Source: Paramoeba atlantica
Lineage: Eukaryota > Discosea
Direction: 5' to 3'
DNA: 64,000 nt
Assembly: GCA_977017575.1 (NCBI GenBank)
Contig: CDRNVI010000040.1
Span: 124,001 to 188,000 of the forward strand
A model generated the notes under the pieces. The model was given only the letters and a program-made list of their open reading frames with translations. It made no database searches and had not been told where the DNA came from. Position numbers and translations under genes: made by a program. Position 1 is the first letter of the stretch; the number at the start of each line of letters is the position of its first letter. Positions 1 through 10,240 of this stretch are shown in pieces.

Positions 1-2390
1 TCCTGGAGACTCTGCCTCTCGCTACCTCGACGCGCATGGGGTGCGCAGGGGCATTGAGGACTCTGTTCGAGCTCATGGGAATCGAAGGTACCCCATTGAG
101 TCTCTACGTAAAGGCCCTGCAAGCGCAGGGGGGGCTAGAACCCACGCGGCAGATGCTACCAATCACGCTACTTCTTCTAAAGAAGCTGAGACGTCATCTC
201 GACGTAAAGGAGAGCATGTGTTGCCTCCTGTGTTGGAAAGCCGCTGCGAGATGGACCGAGACCGCCGACCTGAGGCGGGAGCAGTTCGTGAGGTGTGGCC
301 AGTCACGAGGTAATCATTTATTGGGGCAGGGGGACCAAGACAACCCGTCTGAATCCTTACCGGCCGTACCTCTACGCGATAGTGACTGGACCGGGGACAC
401 CCGAACTGGCTCAGTTTGTGGGAAGTTTGAGACCAGGCCAGCGCCTGTGTTACACGACGGTCCGGGAGATGGACCACAGGATGAATCAACTTATGGAACA
501 CATTCCATAAAAAGAGGTGCAATTACTTACCTATTCCACGAGATCTCCCTCGGGAATCTCAGGATGGAGGACGTCCAGAACCTCACTAAACACCTCAACG
601 TCGAATCACTGTTGCGCTACAACGCAAGCAGTATTACAACGGCAAGGGCTCTCGGGACGCAGAGAGTCTCAGCACGTCTCCCAGTGCTGTAACCTCGGAG
701 CACGTGGCAAAGTGCTTCGAGGAAGTGCCTTACCTTCGCAGGCACTCCGTTGTTTGTGCACGCCGCTCTTCACGGCTAGCCAAGGCACACGACGCTCACC
801 TACCTTTGCACGTTAAGAAGTCGATACCTGTTATCCATTTGGATCAGGTTAAGGAGTGGATGAGTATGCCAGCTGCCACTCGTTTTCGCAAGGTAGTGGA
901 TGAATTATTATGGGTACCTAAAGCCCCGTACCCCGAACCTAGTGTGAAAGGTTCATTGCCTGAGGCGGACGTCCGATTGTTGGAGGACGCAGGCATAATC
1001 TCTAAGGTCCCGGCGCAGGAGTTGAGAAAGCGCCCATCGATGCAGTTCATGATTCCCTTCACGGTTGTGGAGACCGATGATGAGGGCAATCAGCGCAGAA
1101 GATTTATTTCATGGACAAGGGACGATAACGATAGATTAAAATCATATGAACCAAAGGTCCCATTATATCATCCCTCCAAGTATCTTCATAAGGCGCACGA
1201 GCCGATGGCTGTGAAGCGGGACTTCACATGCGGGTTTTACCAGATTGGTATCCCGAAGAGGGCGCGGCCCAAATTCCGCCTTAGAACGACCAGTGGAGAC
1301 GTGTATGAGATGAACGTCCTCTCGATGGGCCATAGGTGTGCACCGGAGGTTATGCACACGGTTACCGCCGCGATTGCTGGCGAGGCGTCGATTTGTTCTC
1401 AGCGCTACTCGTTTCACCGAGGCGCTATCGACGTTTATGTTGACGGAGTTCGGTTTGCAGGAACCGACTCCGAGGCCACCACGTACGCTCAGTTCATTGA
1501 CGAGCGTTGCGACAAGGCGAACGGTCTTTTCAAAGATCGGGGTCAGCCCCCTGTAGCACAGTACGTGTTCAATGGGGTGGCGTTCGACCATAACGCGCAT
1601 ACGGTCTGCCTGGGGCCGCGAGTGATCAGGAAACTGCGAGCCGACTCTTTCTTCAACATTTCCTTTGTTGACCTAGAGGCGGTGGTGGGGCGCCTCATTT
1701 ATGGCTCCGCAGTTCTCCGACTCAATATGCCGCGATTTTATTTCGCTTTGAAGGTGGCGCAACGGCGTATCAACTTGTTGAACCGTTGCCCGAAGTTATG
1801 TGACCGTCCGATCGCACTCCCTGTCGTCACTCGCTCCATGCTAGCAGAGTGGAGAAACGAGTTGTTGGAGAATGTTCCACGGTCTCCACCTCCCCATCCC
1901 GATGTTGTTCCACACAAGCATCGTCTCTACACCGATGCCTCGGTGAAAGGGTGGGGAGCGATTATGTATTTAGACAGCGGAGAGGTTTTGATTACGGGAG
2001 AGGCGTGGCCTGAGTCATCCTCGTATGAGGTGAATCGTGCGGAAGCTGCAGCAGTCCGCTTAGCCCTCGAGAAGTTTTCCGCGCATTGCCCCCGTGGAAC
2101 CTGCTTGGATGTCTTTGTTGACAACACCTCCTGTCAGGCTGCACTGAACAGGAGGGTCTCCAAGTCAAAGGGGGTTTCAATGGAATTGCGCGAAGTCCTG
2201 CGACTGACAGAGGACAAAGGTATTTGTGTCAAGGCAGCGTATATATCCACGGATGAGAACCCGGCGGATGCTGTCAGTCGCGGGAAGGAGATTGAGATGG
2301 AGAAGGTCAAGAGATATGAAGGTAAGATCGAGAGAGACATTAGTGATGTAGGCAGTCATATTCAGAGAAAACCCTAAGGGACAGGATCAC
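1..2390 (+). mobile_element. Fossil tyrosine-recombinase retrotransposon (VIPER/TATE-like), left end outside window
   Basis: The 1-690 part encodes the C-terminal end of a tyrosine recombinase: a His-Ser-x-Lys-Arg box, an LTKH box and a final LLRY tyrosine context can be read near 500-640. It is followed on the same strand by a reverse transcriptase/RNase H frame at 704-2377. The order recombinase then RT-RNase H is that of VIPER and TATE elements of kinetoplastids, not of DIRS or Ngaro, where the recombinase comes last. The left part is cut by the window edge and the recombinase part looks broken, while the RT/RNase H part looks whole. The element is therefore moderately old at most. An A-rich tract follows at 2395-2455. 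Confidence 0.75.
704..2377 (+). CDS. Reverse transcriptase-RNase H of the YR retroelement (fossil)
   Basis: This 557-residue frame is a reverse transcriptase followed by RNase H. The RT shows a fingers/palm region with a KRDFTCGFYQI box and, where most families have YxDD, a YVDG box. A GRLIYGSAVLR box of the thumb/connection follows, then RNase H with LYTDAS..GWG, a conserved RAEAAAVRLAL helix, a VDN box and the ENPADAVSRG signature that YR and gypsy-type RTs share. It reads open over its whole length. The retroelement would copy its RNA to DNA with this protein. Family assignment rests on RNase H type and on the neighbouring recombinase. Confidence 0.8.
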   Translation: MAKCFEEVPYLRRHSVVCARRSSRLAKAHDAHLPLHVKKSIPVIHLDQVKEWMSMPAATRFRKVVDELLWVPKAPYPEPSVKGSLPEADVRLLEDAGIISKVPAQELRKRPSMQFMIPFTVVETDDEGNQRRRFISWTRDDNDRLKSYEPKVPLYHPSKYLHKAHEPMAVKRDFTCGFYQIGIPKRARPKFRLRTTSGDVYEMNVLSMGHRCAPEVMHTVTAAIAGEASICSQRYSFHRGAIDVYVDGVRFAGTDSEATTYAQFIDERCDKANGLFKDRGQPPVAQYVFNGVAFDHNAHTVCLGPRVIRKLRADSFFNISFVDLEAVVGRLIYGSAVLRLNMPRFYFALKVAQRRINLLNRCPKLCDRPIALPVVTRSMLAEWRNELLENVPRSPPPHPDVVPHKHRLYTDASVKGWGAIMYLDSGEVLITGEAWPESSSYEVNRAEAAAVRLALEKFSAHCPRGTCLDVFVDNTSCQAALNRRVSKSKGVSMELREVLRLTEDKGICVKAAYISTDENPADAVSRGKEIEMEKVKRYEGKIERDISDVGSHIQRKP

Positions 2391-2394
2391 CAAA

Positions 2395-2455
2395 TACAAA
2401 AAAAAAGACAAGAAAAAAAACAAAGACAAAAAAACAAAGACAAAAAAAAAGCGGT
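2395..2455 (+). repeat. A-rich tract with repeated acaaagac words
   Basis: Immediately 3' of the RT-RNase H frame is an almost pure A/C/G tract built from repeated short words of the aaaaaaagac type. It is probably part of the 3' untranslated end of the retroelement. 2460-2890 beyond it has no supported gene. Confidence 0.6.
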
Positions 2456-2892
2456 CCTGGGGTTTGGAGGTTGTCCCTATAATTTCGGAAGGTTATGGAT
2501 GTTAATCGGTTAACAGCTCTTTATTCTCACGCCTTGTTTTTTCGGAAGCAAGGTTCCCCAATGTGAGGTAGAGATGAGTAAAGGTTTCCTTTGCTCTGCG
2601 GTTAGCGCCTTAATGTTTTTTAGCCGCGTCACTGTTGACACGGCCCTACGCATCACGCCTAGTTGCTCCACACTTCTAGGTACACAAGTTGGTCTAGGGC
2701 AGAGGTTAAAAGCGTAACCTGCGTAGCTCGTGTGAGCTTGTAAAGGGCGTGGCAGTGGACTGGTCATCTATTGCTATCGTTATCCTTTTGTGAGTTCTGG
2801 GATGGTATATGAAAAATTATTTTACTATGTGATTGGGCATTTCTTTGGTTATTTATATTGATTGTGTGACGTGTGTGTGGGCAGGTTGGCCG

Positions 2893-3120
2893 AGGGTTCC
2901 GGTGGGGGGGAATCCCGTTAACAACGTGACACATGATTATTGGTTTTATGCAGGCTTTCTTTTGAACTATGTTTGTGCATGTGAATTCTATCTATATATC
3001 GTATTATGTGTTCTTTGATTTTGGGACGATTTGGAAGTGTGATTATATTAGCCATAGGTATTTACTTATATTTGTTTGTTACTTATAAGTTTCATGGAGC
3101 CCCCTCGGCGTGGATTTCTA
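2893..3120. repeat. ~230-bp repeat, copy 1 of 3 (retroelement-associated)
   Basis: The stretch begins with a GGCCGAGGGTTCCGGTGG block and ends in CCCCTCGGCGTGGATTTCT. It recurs at 3322-3555 and, in its right two thirds, at about 5230-5389. The right boundary is the same base in all three copies, while the following sequence differs each time. Its two ends share a GCCGAGGG word in inverted orientation. Around the right end of this copy an inverted repeat (CCCCTCGGCGTGGA ... TCCACG ... GCCGAGGGG) extends to about 3150. It is most likely a terminal or inserted module of the YR retroelements. Confidence 0.7.
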
Positions 3121-3321
3121 ATAGTCCACGTTTTGAAATTTAGCCGAGGGGCTGTTATGTATTTGCCTGCTGGCCCTTCGGGGCACATAGTTTCTTCGAA
3201 TTATGATTTGTATTCAGAATTTTACATGGGATGGGTATTTACTATTATCTTATATATCCTTGTTAGGTTGTTATTTTACTTCGCTTTAAGTTTTTGTGCC
3301 CACCCACCAAGCCCCCAGCCA
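3121..3321. repeat. Spacer with a relative at 11.9-12.07 kb
   Basis: The segment holding a GGCCCTTCGGGGCACATA box near 3173 and a TTTTTGTGCCCACCCACCAA box near 3290 is matched in order by 11895-12040 (GGCCCTGCGGGGCACATAA ... TTTTTGCCCCACCCACCAA). It looks like an older copy of the same terminal region. No gene is seen. Confidence 0.5.
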
Positions 3322-3555
3322 TTTGGCCGAGGGTTCCGGTGGGGGGGAATACATTAACAACGTGACACATGATTATTGGTTTTATGCAGGCTTTCTTTTG
3401 AACTATGTTTGTGCATGTGAATTCTATCTATATATCGTATTATGTGTTCTTTGATTTTGGGACGATTTGGAAGTGTGATTATATTAGTCATAGGTATTTA
3501 CTTATATTTGTTTGTTACCTATATGTTTCATGGAGCCCCCTCGGCGTGGATTTCT
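3322..3555. repeat. ~230-bp repeat, copy 2 of 3
   Basis: This is nearly identical to 2893-3120 and ends at the same GGATTTCT base. It abuts the truncated 3' end of the minus-strand LINE reverse transcriptase, whose last codons and stop are read from this repeat. Confidence 0.75.
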
Positions 3556-4712
3556 GAACTCATTGTCACGTCGTCCTGATATGCTCTTATCTTGACTTCC
3601 GGGTAAAGACTGGCGATTTCCTTCAAAGGACCCTGCAGTAACGCACAAAAGTAGAGCGAGGATAGGGCGGACCCTTGTCTGAACCCACATGAACTTTCAA
3701 TCACGGAGTGTAACGAATTGTTTGCGAAGAAAAGGAAATCTGAAGGCTTGCCGTATTCTAGGTAAAACATTCTCATGAAAGGTTTGAAGATCGAAGGCTG
3801 TTGTAGTAGGGCTTGAGCAATTGCGGTACGATGCGGTGTTTTGTAGGCATTCTTAAAATCCACTGTGAGAATCGTGTAGCCGGTGTCGTGTTCGTCCAAA
3901 AGCTCATGAACTATTGATTCACACGCATTCCGTTGAAGAATACCTCGCTGCACTGGCTGGCAAAATTTCTCCACTGTATTGTTGTGTCGCATTAAAAGAA
4001 TCGTTCCGCAGATCTTGAGGATAGTGTCTCCCATTGCCACTGGTCGTATCCCGTTTTGAGGTTTTGCTAACGCGATGATCCTGCAGCGAGTTAGTCGTTG
4101 ACGAACGTTTTCTGCGAGATCTCCGTTGATGACGTCGCGGAACATGTGACAGAGTGCGAGACACGATTCCTCATCCTCTACCAGAAGTCTCATCATGTTT
4201 TCACTGAATCCTGTGGGCCCTGGCGATGCTCCTTTTGACAGCCTCGCCGTCGCTTGACGCACCTCCGATTGATCAACTACCCCGATTCGAGGGAAGTCTC
4301 CATCGATGTTTTGTGGTAAGGGACCTTTGGGGTGAAGGTCGCTAAGCTTGTTCGACTTCTCATCAGCACTGAGGGATGAATCTTTGTATATATTGTCTAG
4401 AAATGGCGTTTGTGACTCCATGGATTGTAGGGGGCGTCGTCGACGTCGCTTGACAGTGACTTTACGAATCGTGGTTAACGAGTATTTCATGGCGGAAAAG
4501 AGCTTGTGCCAAATTCGGTGGCGTTGGGGATACGCGCTATCGGCATAGTCACGTACTATATCTCTATAGATTGCGATCACGCAAGGGATAAACTCCGGTG
4601 CAACTGTGCGCAGAGTTGGCATTGGCTCCAGGTCCAAATCGTCTTCTGTGTGTCGGCATTTGACAGTTTGTGTGGTATGGGCCGTATCTTGTTGCACGCT
4701 GGCGTCCCACAT
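3528..4712 (-). pseudogene. Non-LTR retrotransposon (LINE) reverse transcriptase, 3' truncated
   Basis: A 394-residue frame with non-LTR RT blocks in order: KGASPGPTGF (160-169), IRPVAMGD (222-229), TVDFKNAYKT (283-292, first catalytic Asp), GFRQGSALSS (343-352) and AYQDDV (377-382, the YxDD box). After YQDDV the frame runs about 12 more codons and ends inside the 230-bp repeat at 3528-3555, so thumb, maturase-like and endonuclease parts are missing. The N-terminal 100 residues are basic (a run of Arg at 89-93) and unassigned. The C-terminal module seen at 31.84-32.5 kb and 18.65-19.04 kb could come from the same LINE family; that link is inference. Confidence 0.85.
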
Positions 4713-5015
4713 CAGTTTGAAAACACAAACGTTGGCTTGCGGACGGATATGTCATTTTAGATGAGGGCTAAGTATATATGATTTGCTTTGAAAATACTTT
4801 GTCTGAGGACCATAAAACCGCGATAGTGTCGCCAACCTGACTCTCGGCCACAACCCGTCCGAGTACTCCCGTGTATTCCATAGCCAGATTTCTGATATTA
4901 TCTCGTGAAATTCACGTCTGCTCTCCTCCCTGCAGCATATCAGTAATCTGGTATATATAAAGTCAACAAGGTACCCTAGGCATCATATCTCCGAGGAGAT
5001 GTTACCTCCCTAGAA
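4713..5015. other. Degenerate sequence between LINE and YR element
   Basis: No intact gene is seen. Minus-strand fragments look like decayed retroelement sequence. The right end (about 4976-5018) is a 41-bp repeat that recurs at 7527-7567. Confidence 0.4.
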
Positions 5016-5018
5016 CAA
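4976..5018. repeat. 41-bp repeat, copy 1 (second copy 7527-7567)
   Basis: The word AGGCATCATATCTCCGAGGA and the following 21 bases recur with two or three changes at 7527-7567. It contains the short palindrome CTCCGAGGAG. One copy abuts an RNase H remnant, the other lies just upstream (in minus orientation) of the CCHC frame of the fossil YR element. Confidence 0.7.
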
Positions 5019-5220
5019 TGAGGTCCTCTTGACCAGTTGATAATGCCAATAAGAAAGCTGAAAGCTCTGCTCGTATTGGTGTTGCGTTAATAGAGTCCAA
5101 CGTTTTGTCGTTAGTCGCTAGAATCTCGTTTCCTTCGAAGGCACATGCCCCTGCGAATATACTGTTCGAAAGCTTTCTCACTGAACCATCACAATATATA
5201 TATGAAGCAAGTTGTTATGG

Positions 5221-5240
5221 GGCAACAAGGTACAGAAACT
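5221..5240 (-). other. Spliced-leader-like 20-mer, copy 1
   Basis: On the minus strand this reads ACAGTTTCTGTACCTTGTTG, identical to 34102-34121 on the + strand. From memory, kinetoplastid/diplonemid spliced-leader exons end in ACAGTTTCTGTACTnTATTG, which differs at two or three bases. The sequences 3' of the two copies differ. It may be a relic of a trans-spliced transcript that was copied back into the genome. Confidence 0.35.
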
Positions 5241-5389
5241 GTTTATGCGTGTGAATTCTATCTATATATCGTATTATGTGTTCTTTGATTTTGGGACGAT
5301 TTGGAAGTGTGATTATATTAGTCATAGGTATTTACTTATATTTGTTTGTTACCTATATGTTTCATGGAGCCCCCTCGGCGTGGATTTCT
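5230..5389. repeat. ~230-bp repeat, copy 3 of 3 (left-truncated)
   Basis: The sequence from TGTGAATTCTATCTATATAT to the fixed right end GGATTTCT matches copies 1 and 2. Its left part is missing and joins the spliced-leader-like 20-mer. It is inserted in, or replaces part of, the fossil YR element. Confidence 0.7.
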
Positions 5390-6184
5390 ATCGCAAATGG
5401 GAAGTTGATAAAACCAATGACGAAGGTCTCCTGTCACATAATAGGCCTCTCCGAGGCATAAAAGTTCTTTCCTTATGTCCTCTGGGGAAGGAAGTTCGAT
5501 GTGCGGAGGTTCGTTAACAAGTCGACTCGCCTCCTTGGCATTAATAATGAGCCGAGCAACAGTTCTATTTTTCAGTGTTTTGAAGGCTCTCGCCCAACTA
5601 GTTACGCTTTTTCTATCGATATCGCGCAGAGTTCCACATTTCTTAATTTGACTAATATCTAGTGTAGACAAGGCGAACGTCTTATCAAAATGGCACTTTC
5701 TTGCTTCCGGTTGGAGCACGGAATTGAAGACCTCATCTCGTGAAAGTATGTCTGTGGCTTCTGTGAGCCAGTGTATATTCATCGAGCTCGACCATACTCT
5801 CAGTCGTCCAAGGAGAACACAACCAGCAACACTTATCGGATCGAGCGGCAATTCGGTGTGTGATGTGCCGATTCGTATATCGAATTCCTCTAAAGTACGG
5901 TGGTATAAGCCTGTCGATGTGTTTAAATGGTCACCTCGCCGTTGCTCTACGTACTCCATGTCGCCTGTCATACTACACATGAAGGAATACTGTAATGTGG
6001 GAGACTACTATTCTATCATGTCAGTTGTATCATCAACTTCTAACTTTTTTGTAGAATTTGGGACCTCTCATACGTGTAGATACTACTTACTCACATACAC
6101 TAGAGATATCACATATCACTAGAGGTATCGGCGAGAACATTTCCTTAAATTACTTTTACTAATGTTATGGCATGTTCGGCCCTC

Positions 6185-7124
6185 TTATTGGTTATGTTGA
6201 TTGGGGTGTCGGCTGTAATGTTGTTCGGCAGTTGCGCTTCGCCATCGTCCCAAGGATTTCCTTTCTCCGGGTTCAACACCCCTCAACTTTAGGTCAGTCG
6301 CCTTACCATGCCTCAGTGAATGCATGGACCAAATTCTTTTTGGATCCCATTTGTATTCGATGGCAGCGTCATTTATTATGTTGTTCGCTTCCCTGGCGCT
6401 CCAGTTTGGAAAGATTAACTCATCTGGACATCCCTTCTTTAAGATCATCCACATTCTCTCGATCTTGGCGTCTGTATCTCGCAAATACACTTTTATCTCA
6501 TTTTCCCTTCTCCCTTTCCCTCCAACGGCTCGAACGTACCACCGTCCGTTCTCCGTTCTTATCAGATGTTCCTTTCGAAGCGTCCTGATCTCTGAACTCC
6601 TGAGAAGGCCTTCGAAACCCAGTTTCACTGCTCCCGCGTAGATTCCCCTTCTTTGTTCCACGCATGTGAGAAGTAACTCCTGCAATTTCTGACCAAAAAT
6701 CGGGCCTTGTGTTCCTGCTTCTTCTGAGTTGGTATTATACTTGCTCTTTGTGATGCATTTCACGTCGCTCGCATTCACTGATGAGCCCTCGGAACGCAAT
6801 TCTGAATTTACTATCCTGAGTCCACCTTTCGGACTCCGGCAAATCCAGAGTTTGTCGGTGAACAAGGGCCGATCTCATCTTTTCAAGTCTAGAGGGACTA
6901 TAGTGCTCAGCAATAATTGCCAGTACATCAATAAACCTAGACATTGCGATTTCAGATACGTGTTCTATGCTAAGCAGATGCATCAGGATGCGCCAGTCCC
7001 TAGTTCGTTCCCGAGCCGTGGAAGCTTTCACAGCCGCGTCTGTAAGTTGCTCTATTCTGTAAGAGTTTTTGTTTGCTTGTTGAAGCTCGTCCCGGACCCT
7101 TTTCAAGGAGACTTTTTTAAGCAT
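6185..7124 (-). pseudogene. Tyrosine recombinase of the minus-strand YR retroelement (fossil)
   Basis: Two adjoining minus-strand frames form a recombinase of the phage-integrase fold. An N-terminal core-binding region lies at about 6735-7124. The catalytic part holds GFEGLLRSSEIRTLR (first Arg block), a HSLRHGKATDLK box (His-x-x-Arg) and GRWRSATAEQHYSRH with the Tyr nucleophile. The recombinase would integrate a circular cDNA without a DDE integrase. The region is broken. Confidence 0.8.
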
Positions 7125-7279
7125 TCAACTTTTATGTTAGTTAAATCAGTTTTAAAGTAATGTGATGTAGAGGGACAGAAAGGTACAGAAAATTAATTTC
7201 GTGTGACTTTATACTGGTCTTCTCGACTTCTGCTTCTGCTTCTCCCTTACATCTTCCACCGTCGTTCTCCTTAGTCTAG

Positions 7280-7513
7280 TCAATTCTTGGGGCATTTCGC
7301 GTCACCCCCCTTGTGTCCAACGTTGCCTCTGCACTTGAAGCAATACGTCAGCGCACGACACTCGCGTGCGACATGTCCTAACCGATTACAGTTAGAACAT
7401 TTCGAAGGCTGGCGATTAAGGAAAGACATGTGACTTTCTTTTCGTGAGCCTGACATGCTTCCATCCCAATTTTGTTGATGCATGACACTTCCTTTCGCTC
7501 TTTCCGCGGTCAT
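7280..7513 (-). pseudogene. CCHC zinc-knuckle (gag-like) part of the YR retroelement (fossil)
   Basis: The 77-residue frame holds one clear C-x2-C-x4-H-x4-C knuckle (CSNCNRLGHVAREC) followed by a second Cys-rich motif (CFKCRGNVGHKGGDAKC). Such knuckles bind the element RNA in gag-like proteins. It lies upstream of the recombinase in minus orientation. Confidence 0.75.
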
Positions 7514-7526
7514 GATTTTGATTTTT

Positions 7527-7567
7527 TAGGCATTATATCTCCGAGGAAATGTTACCTCCCTAGAACA
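7527..7567. repeat. 41-bp repeat, copy 2
   Basis: Second copy of the word at 4976-5018, in the same orientation. Confidence 0.7.
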
Positions 7568-7763
7568 AGCCCCCCTTATCGCTTGCTAGGAGCTGTGCCA
7601 CGCAGCACGCAGGTCAAATCCGAAGATTTGACCAGATCGAGCGCGAGCAGCCAGCTTATCTTTTTTTTAACCCCTTTTATATACTACAAGAAAATCTTCT
7701 TTATGAAAAAAACACTTCTTTTGAAGTGAAAAAACACAACACACTCTAAAGATTATGCTGAAT

Positions 7764-7958
7764 GACACCCACCCTAGTTCCTTAGTACCTTGTTATATCC
7801 GGTACCGGGCGGTGTCATTCTCACGCTGCGATGTCTGGGTGACCGTTACCCTAGTTATTTTGTGCCTTGTTTTGCTGGCACCGGGTAGCGTCATCCGCGG
7901 GACCTTGATTGTACCCACCCTAGGTATGTAGCGTCTTGTTGTGCGACGCCGGGTGAGT
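7764..7958 (-). repeat. Array of three covarying-stem repeats
   Basis: Three units at 7764-7816, 7841-7892 and 7913-7958. Read on the minus strand each has CACCC or TACCC, GG, a 5-base inner stem, a 9-11-base loop ending AACAA, the complementary inner stem, and an A-rich strand ending CTAGGGT. The inner stems differ but stay paired: GTACC/GGTAC, GTGCC/GGCAC and GCGTC/GACGC. The outer stem extends to GACACC/GGTGTC in the first unit. Confidence 0.85.
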
Positions 7959-8152
7959 GAGCTAGGGAAGCTGGGGTCGCTACGCCCCATCATTCGACAA
8001 AAGTCGAATGCCCTGACATACGGGGGGAGATACGCTCTCCTGTCCAGTAATGATGGATTGTTGTTGAGTGCATTTATATTTCCGCGGTCATGCGCAACCG
8101 CTGCGTTGTTAACATCATTTTTGCCTTTTTAGCAACCGCATTGCGTACAATA

Positions 8153-8584
8153 TTAGCGGTATCGTTGTCTCCCATGAGGTTTTGATGGCTTCCCCGTTCC
8201 GTTCATCACCCTTCCCGCTACCTTGCTCAGTAGCTTCCATACCATTTGATGAACACCTCGTGTCAACCATTTTGCGTTCAGCAATCCCGCTCCGCCGACA
8301 GCGTGTTCTTCCAATAAAGCTTCCTCCCCTACTTCCAGAGAGTCAGCAATCGCCCTTTTCATTCCCAAACTTTGTCGGGTGGCGATAACCCCTGGTGGTG
8401 CTATCGAGTCAATGAACGTCTGAGAGAGTTTAGGTGCCGCGTAGTTTCCGATGAGAGCGAAGAGTACACCCTCCTCTGACGAGTTTGTCTCATGCATCTT
8501 CGGTTTCGCTTCTTCGTCCGCGCGATCAACCTCTATCTTATTGAGCGCGTTTCGCGCAATTTCGAGAAGGAGCTTTCCCGTCAC
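8153..8584 (-). pseudogene. Gag-like frame of the minus-strand YR element (fossil)
   Basis: A 143-residue helical, charged frame of no recognised family. It is assigned as gag-like only by position, upstream of the CCHC and recombinase parts on the same strand. A further minus frame at 8614-8874 may be its beginning. Confidence 0.4.
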
Positions 8585-8874
8585 CTTTTTGTCATCCTAT
8601 TTGCCGTCTTCAACTAGACTAGCAACATCCAGTTTTTCAGCATCGGGAATGGTTTCTCCCACAGCTTTGAGCACGGAGAGAGTGAAGAAATGTCGCTTTG
8701 GCCAATTGTTATGTAAAGCAATGAAAAGGGGTGTCCACTTTTCTTTTCTATAATATTAAGTAGAACGTACTTTTCGAGAACCTTGTACTCGCCCTCGATG
8801 CAGTTGAGTATAGCGATGTCCGTCTCCGAGTCTGACATATAGTATGTAAATTGTACGCAACCGTTTGATATCAC

Positions 8875-9140
8875 CTATAAAATTATGTAGGCTACACGTT
8901 TTCTCATATTGCGGTGGATCATATTCATATTGGCACATTTCATCACACTCGTATTTCTACATTGCATTAGTAGATGATGAAGGACTCTCCCACAGTGTCA
9001 AGCCAAGAAGTTAGCTTCTAGTCTTCAGAGCTGAGCCTAGAAGCATTTCTTGTCTCTCCACCGGGGCGAGATCAAAGTGCCGCAATTACCATCTAAAGGA
9101 TTTCTCATGTTTCGGTAATCACTTCGAAAAAAAACAAGAA
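8875..9140. other. No feature recognised
   Basis: AT-rich sequence between the fossil YR element and a LINE fragment; nothing is supported here. Confidence 0.5.
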
Positions 9141-10240
9141 ATGCTTCTGTCTGGTCTATCAAAATTCATTTCAGCATCTATACAATGTTGTCGGAATCCC
9201 ATCTTATGCAGTCGCATGGGTGGAATGATAACGGTACAGTCTTCGTCAGTAGTAGGGGTTATGAACCGATGGGGAGTAAGGATAAACACAAGGAAAACTA
9301 AAACACAGGTAATTCAACCTTGCAAAGCTGAAAAGTATTACACATCCGAGATAAAAGCACAAGAAGAAACTATTGAACAAGTACGGAACTTCTCATACCT
9401 TGGAACAGTTATCAGTGAAGATGCTTCATTGGAAGAATAAATAGAAAACAGAATAGGAAGAGCTTGCGCAGGTATGAGAAAATTTAGAGACTTGTGGAAA
9501 GACAAGGCTATCACAAGGAAAACGAAAAGACATCCTAGAAGTCTGTATAGTACCAATTCTACTATATGCGAGCTCAACGTGGGCGCTTACACCAACCCAG
9601 CATCTGAAACTCAACCGCGCCTAGATAAGATACATCAAAACATCTTTCGGCATACCATGGGTCAAGAACGACAATAGCGACTCCAATGATAAACAACACC
9701 AAGAATCTGCGAAGGATGCAATAAGATATACCTCCCAGAAGGAATGCCTATCGATCGCAGGAATGGACCCACTCCAGCCATAAATAGATGCCCGAAGTTT
9801 ACTGTTTGCTGGACACGTCGCAAGAATGGGTCCAGATAGGTTCCCGAACAGAGTGCTATTCGGCAAATTTCGATCAACTCAAAATAGAGGAAATACATAT
9901 AAACGAAGCCTGCCATGCTATAGTAGAAGCCTTGTAGCTGCACTGGAAAGAGTTGGGATAACAACAGATTGCTCATGGAAACTGAAAGCCCAGAATAAAA
10001 AAAGTTGGATAAAGACAATAGATGAATATAGAAAGAGCACGAAAACCCAAACGTTAAACAGAGGTACTAAAAAATCATTCCCAAGGAACTAAAACTGTGT
10101 GAACGCTAGACCCTGTAATGGATAGGCCTGAAATGCACCCTGAAGATGATCCCCTAAGGGGAACTTCATACCGCTTTTCGGGTTGGGTACCGCTCATCTG
10201 CGGCTTGCAAATAACCCATTAAAACGGGGTTAGGGTCAGA
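9141..10240 (+). pseudogene. LINE reverse transcriptase C-terminal remnant with 3' end
   Basis: The fragments translate to the region after the RT catalytic box of LINEs: WGVRINTRKTKTQV, then IEQVRNFSYLGTVISEDASLE at about 9370-9440, then RIGRACAGMRKFRDLW and, near 9800-9860, the conserved GHVARMGPDRFPNRVLFGK block. A stop at 9439-9441 and changes of frame near 9600-9800 break it. From 10095 a 3'-end sequence follows with the hairpin ATCCCCTAAGGGGA near 10148. This is a different LINE lineage from the one at 3.5-4.7 kb. Confidence 0.75.

Larger units (their letters stand above)
5016..8584 (-). mobile_element. Fossil tyrosine-recombinase retrotransposon, minus strand
   Basis: Read on the minus strand the parts come in the order: gag-like frame (8153-8584), CCHC zinc-knuckle frame (7280-7513), tyrosine recombinase (about 6185-7124), reverse transcriptase start (5390-5980, with an NRTVARLIINAKEA box and a GDLRHWFYQLP palm block) and an RNase H remnant (about 5016-5215, CDGS and ATPIRAEL boxes). 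This is the gag-YR-RT-RH order of VIPER/TATE. The element is broken, with several breaks, and a copy of the 230-bp repeat sits between RT and RNase H parts. An array of the covarying-stem repeat (7764-7958) lies between the gag-like and CCHC parts. It is older than the + strand copy at 1-2390. Confidence 0.7.

Noticed and set aside
7764-7958. Hammerhead or other known self-cleaving ribozyme in the covarying repeats
   Set aside because: No CUGAUGA/GAAA core and no match to twister or pistol consensus that I can see. The class is left open.
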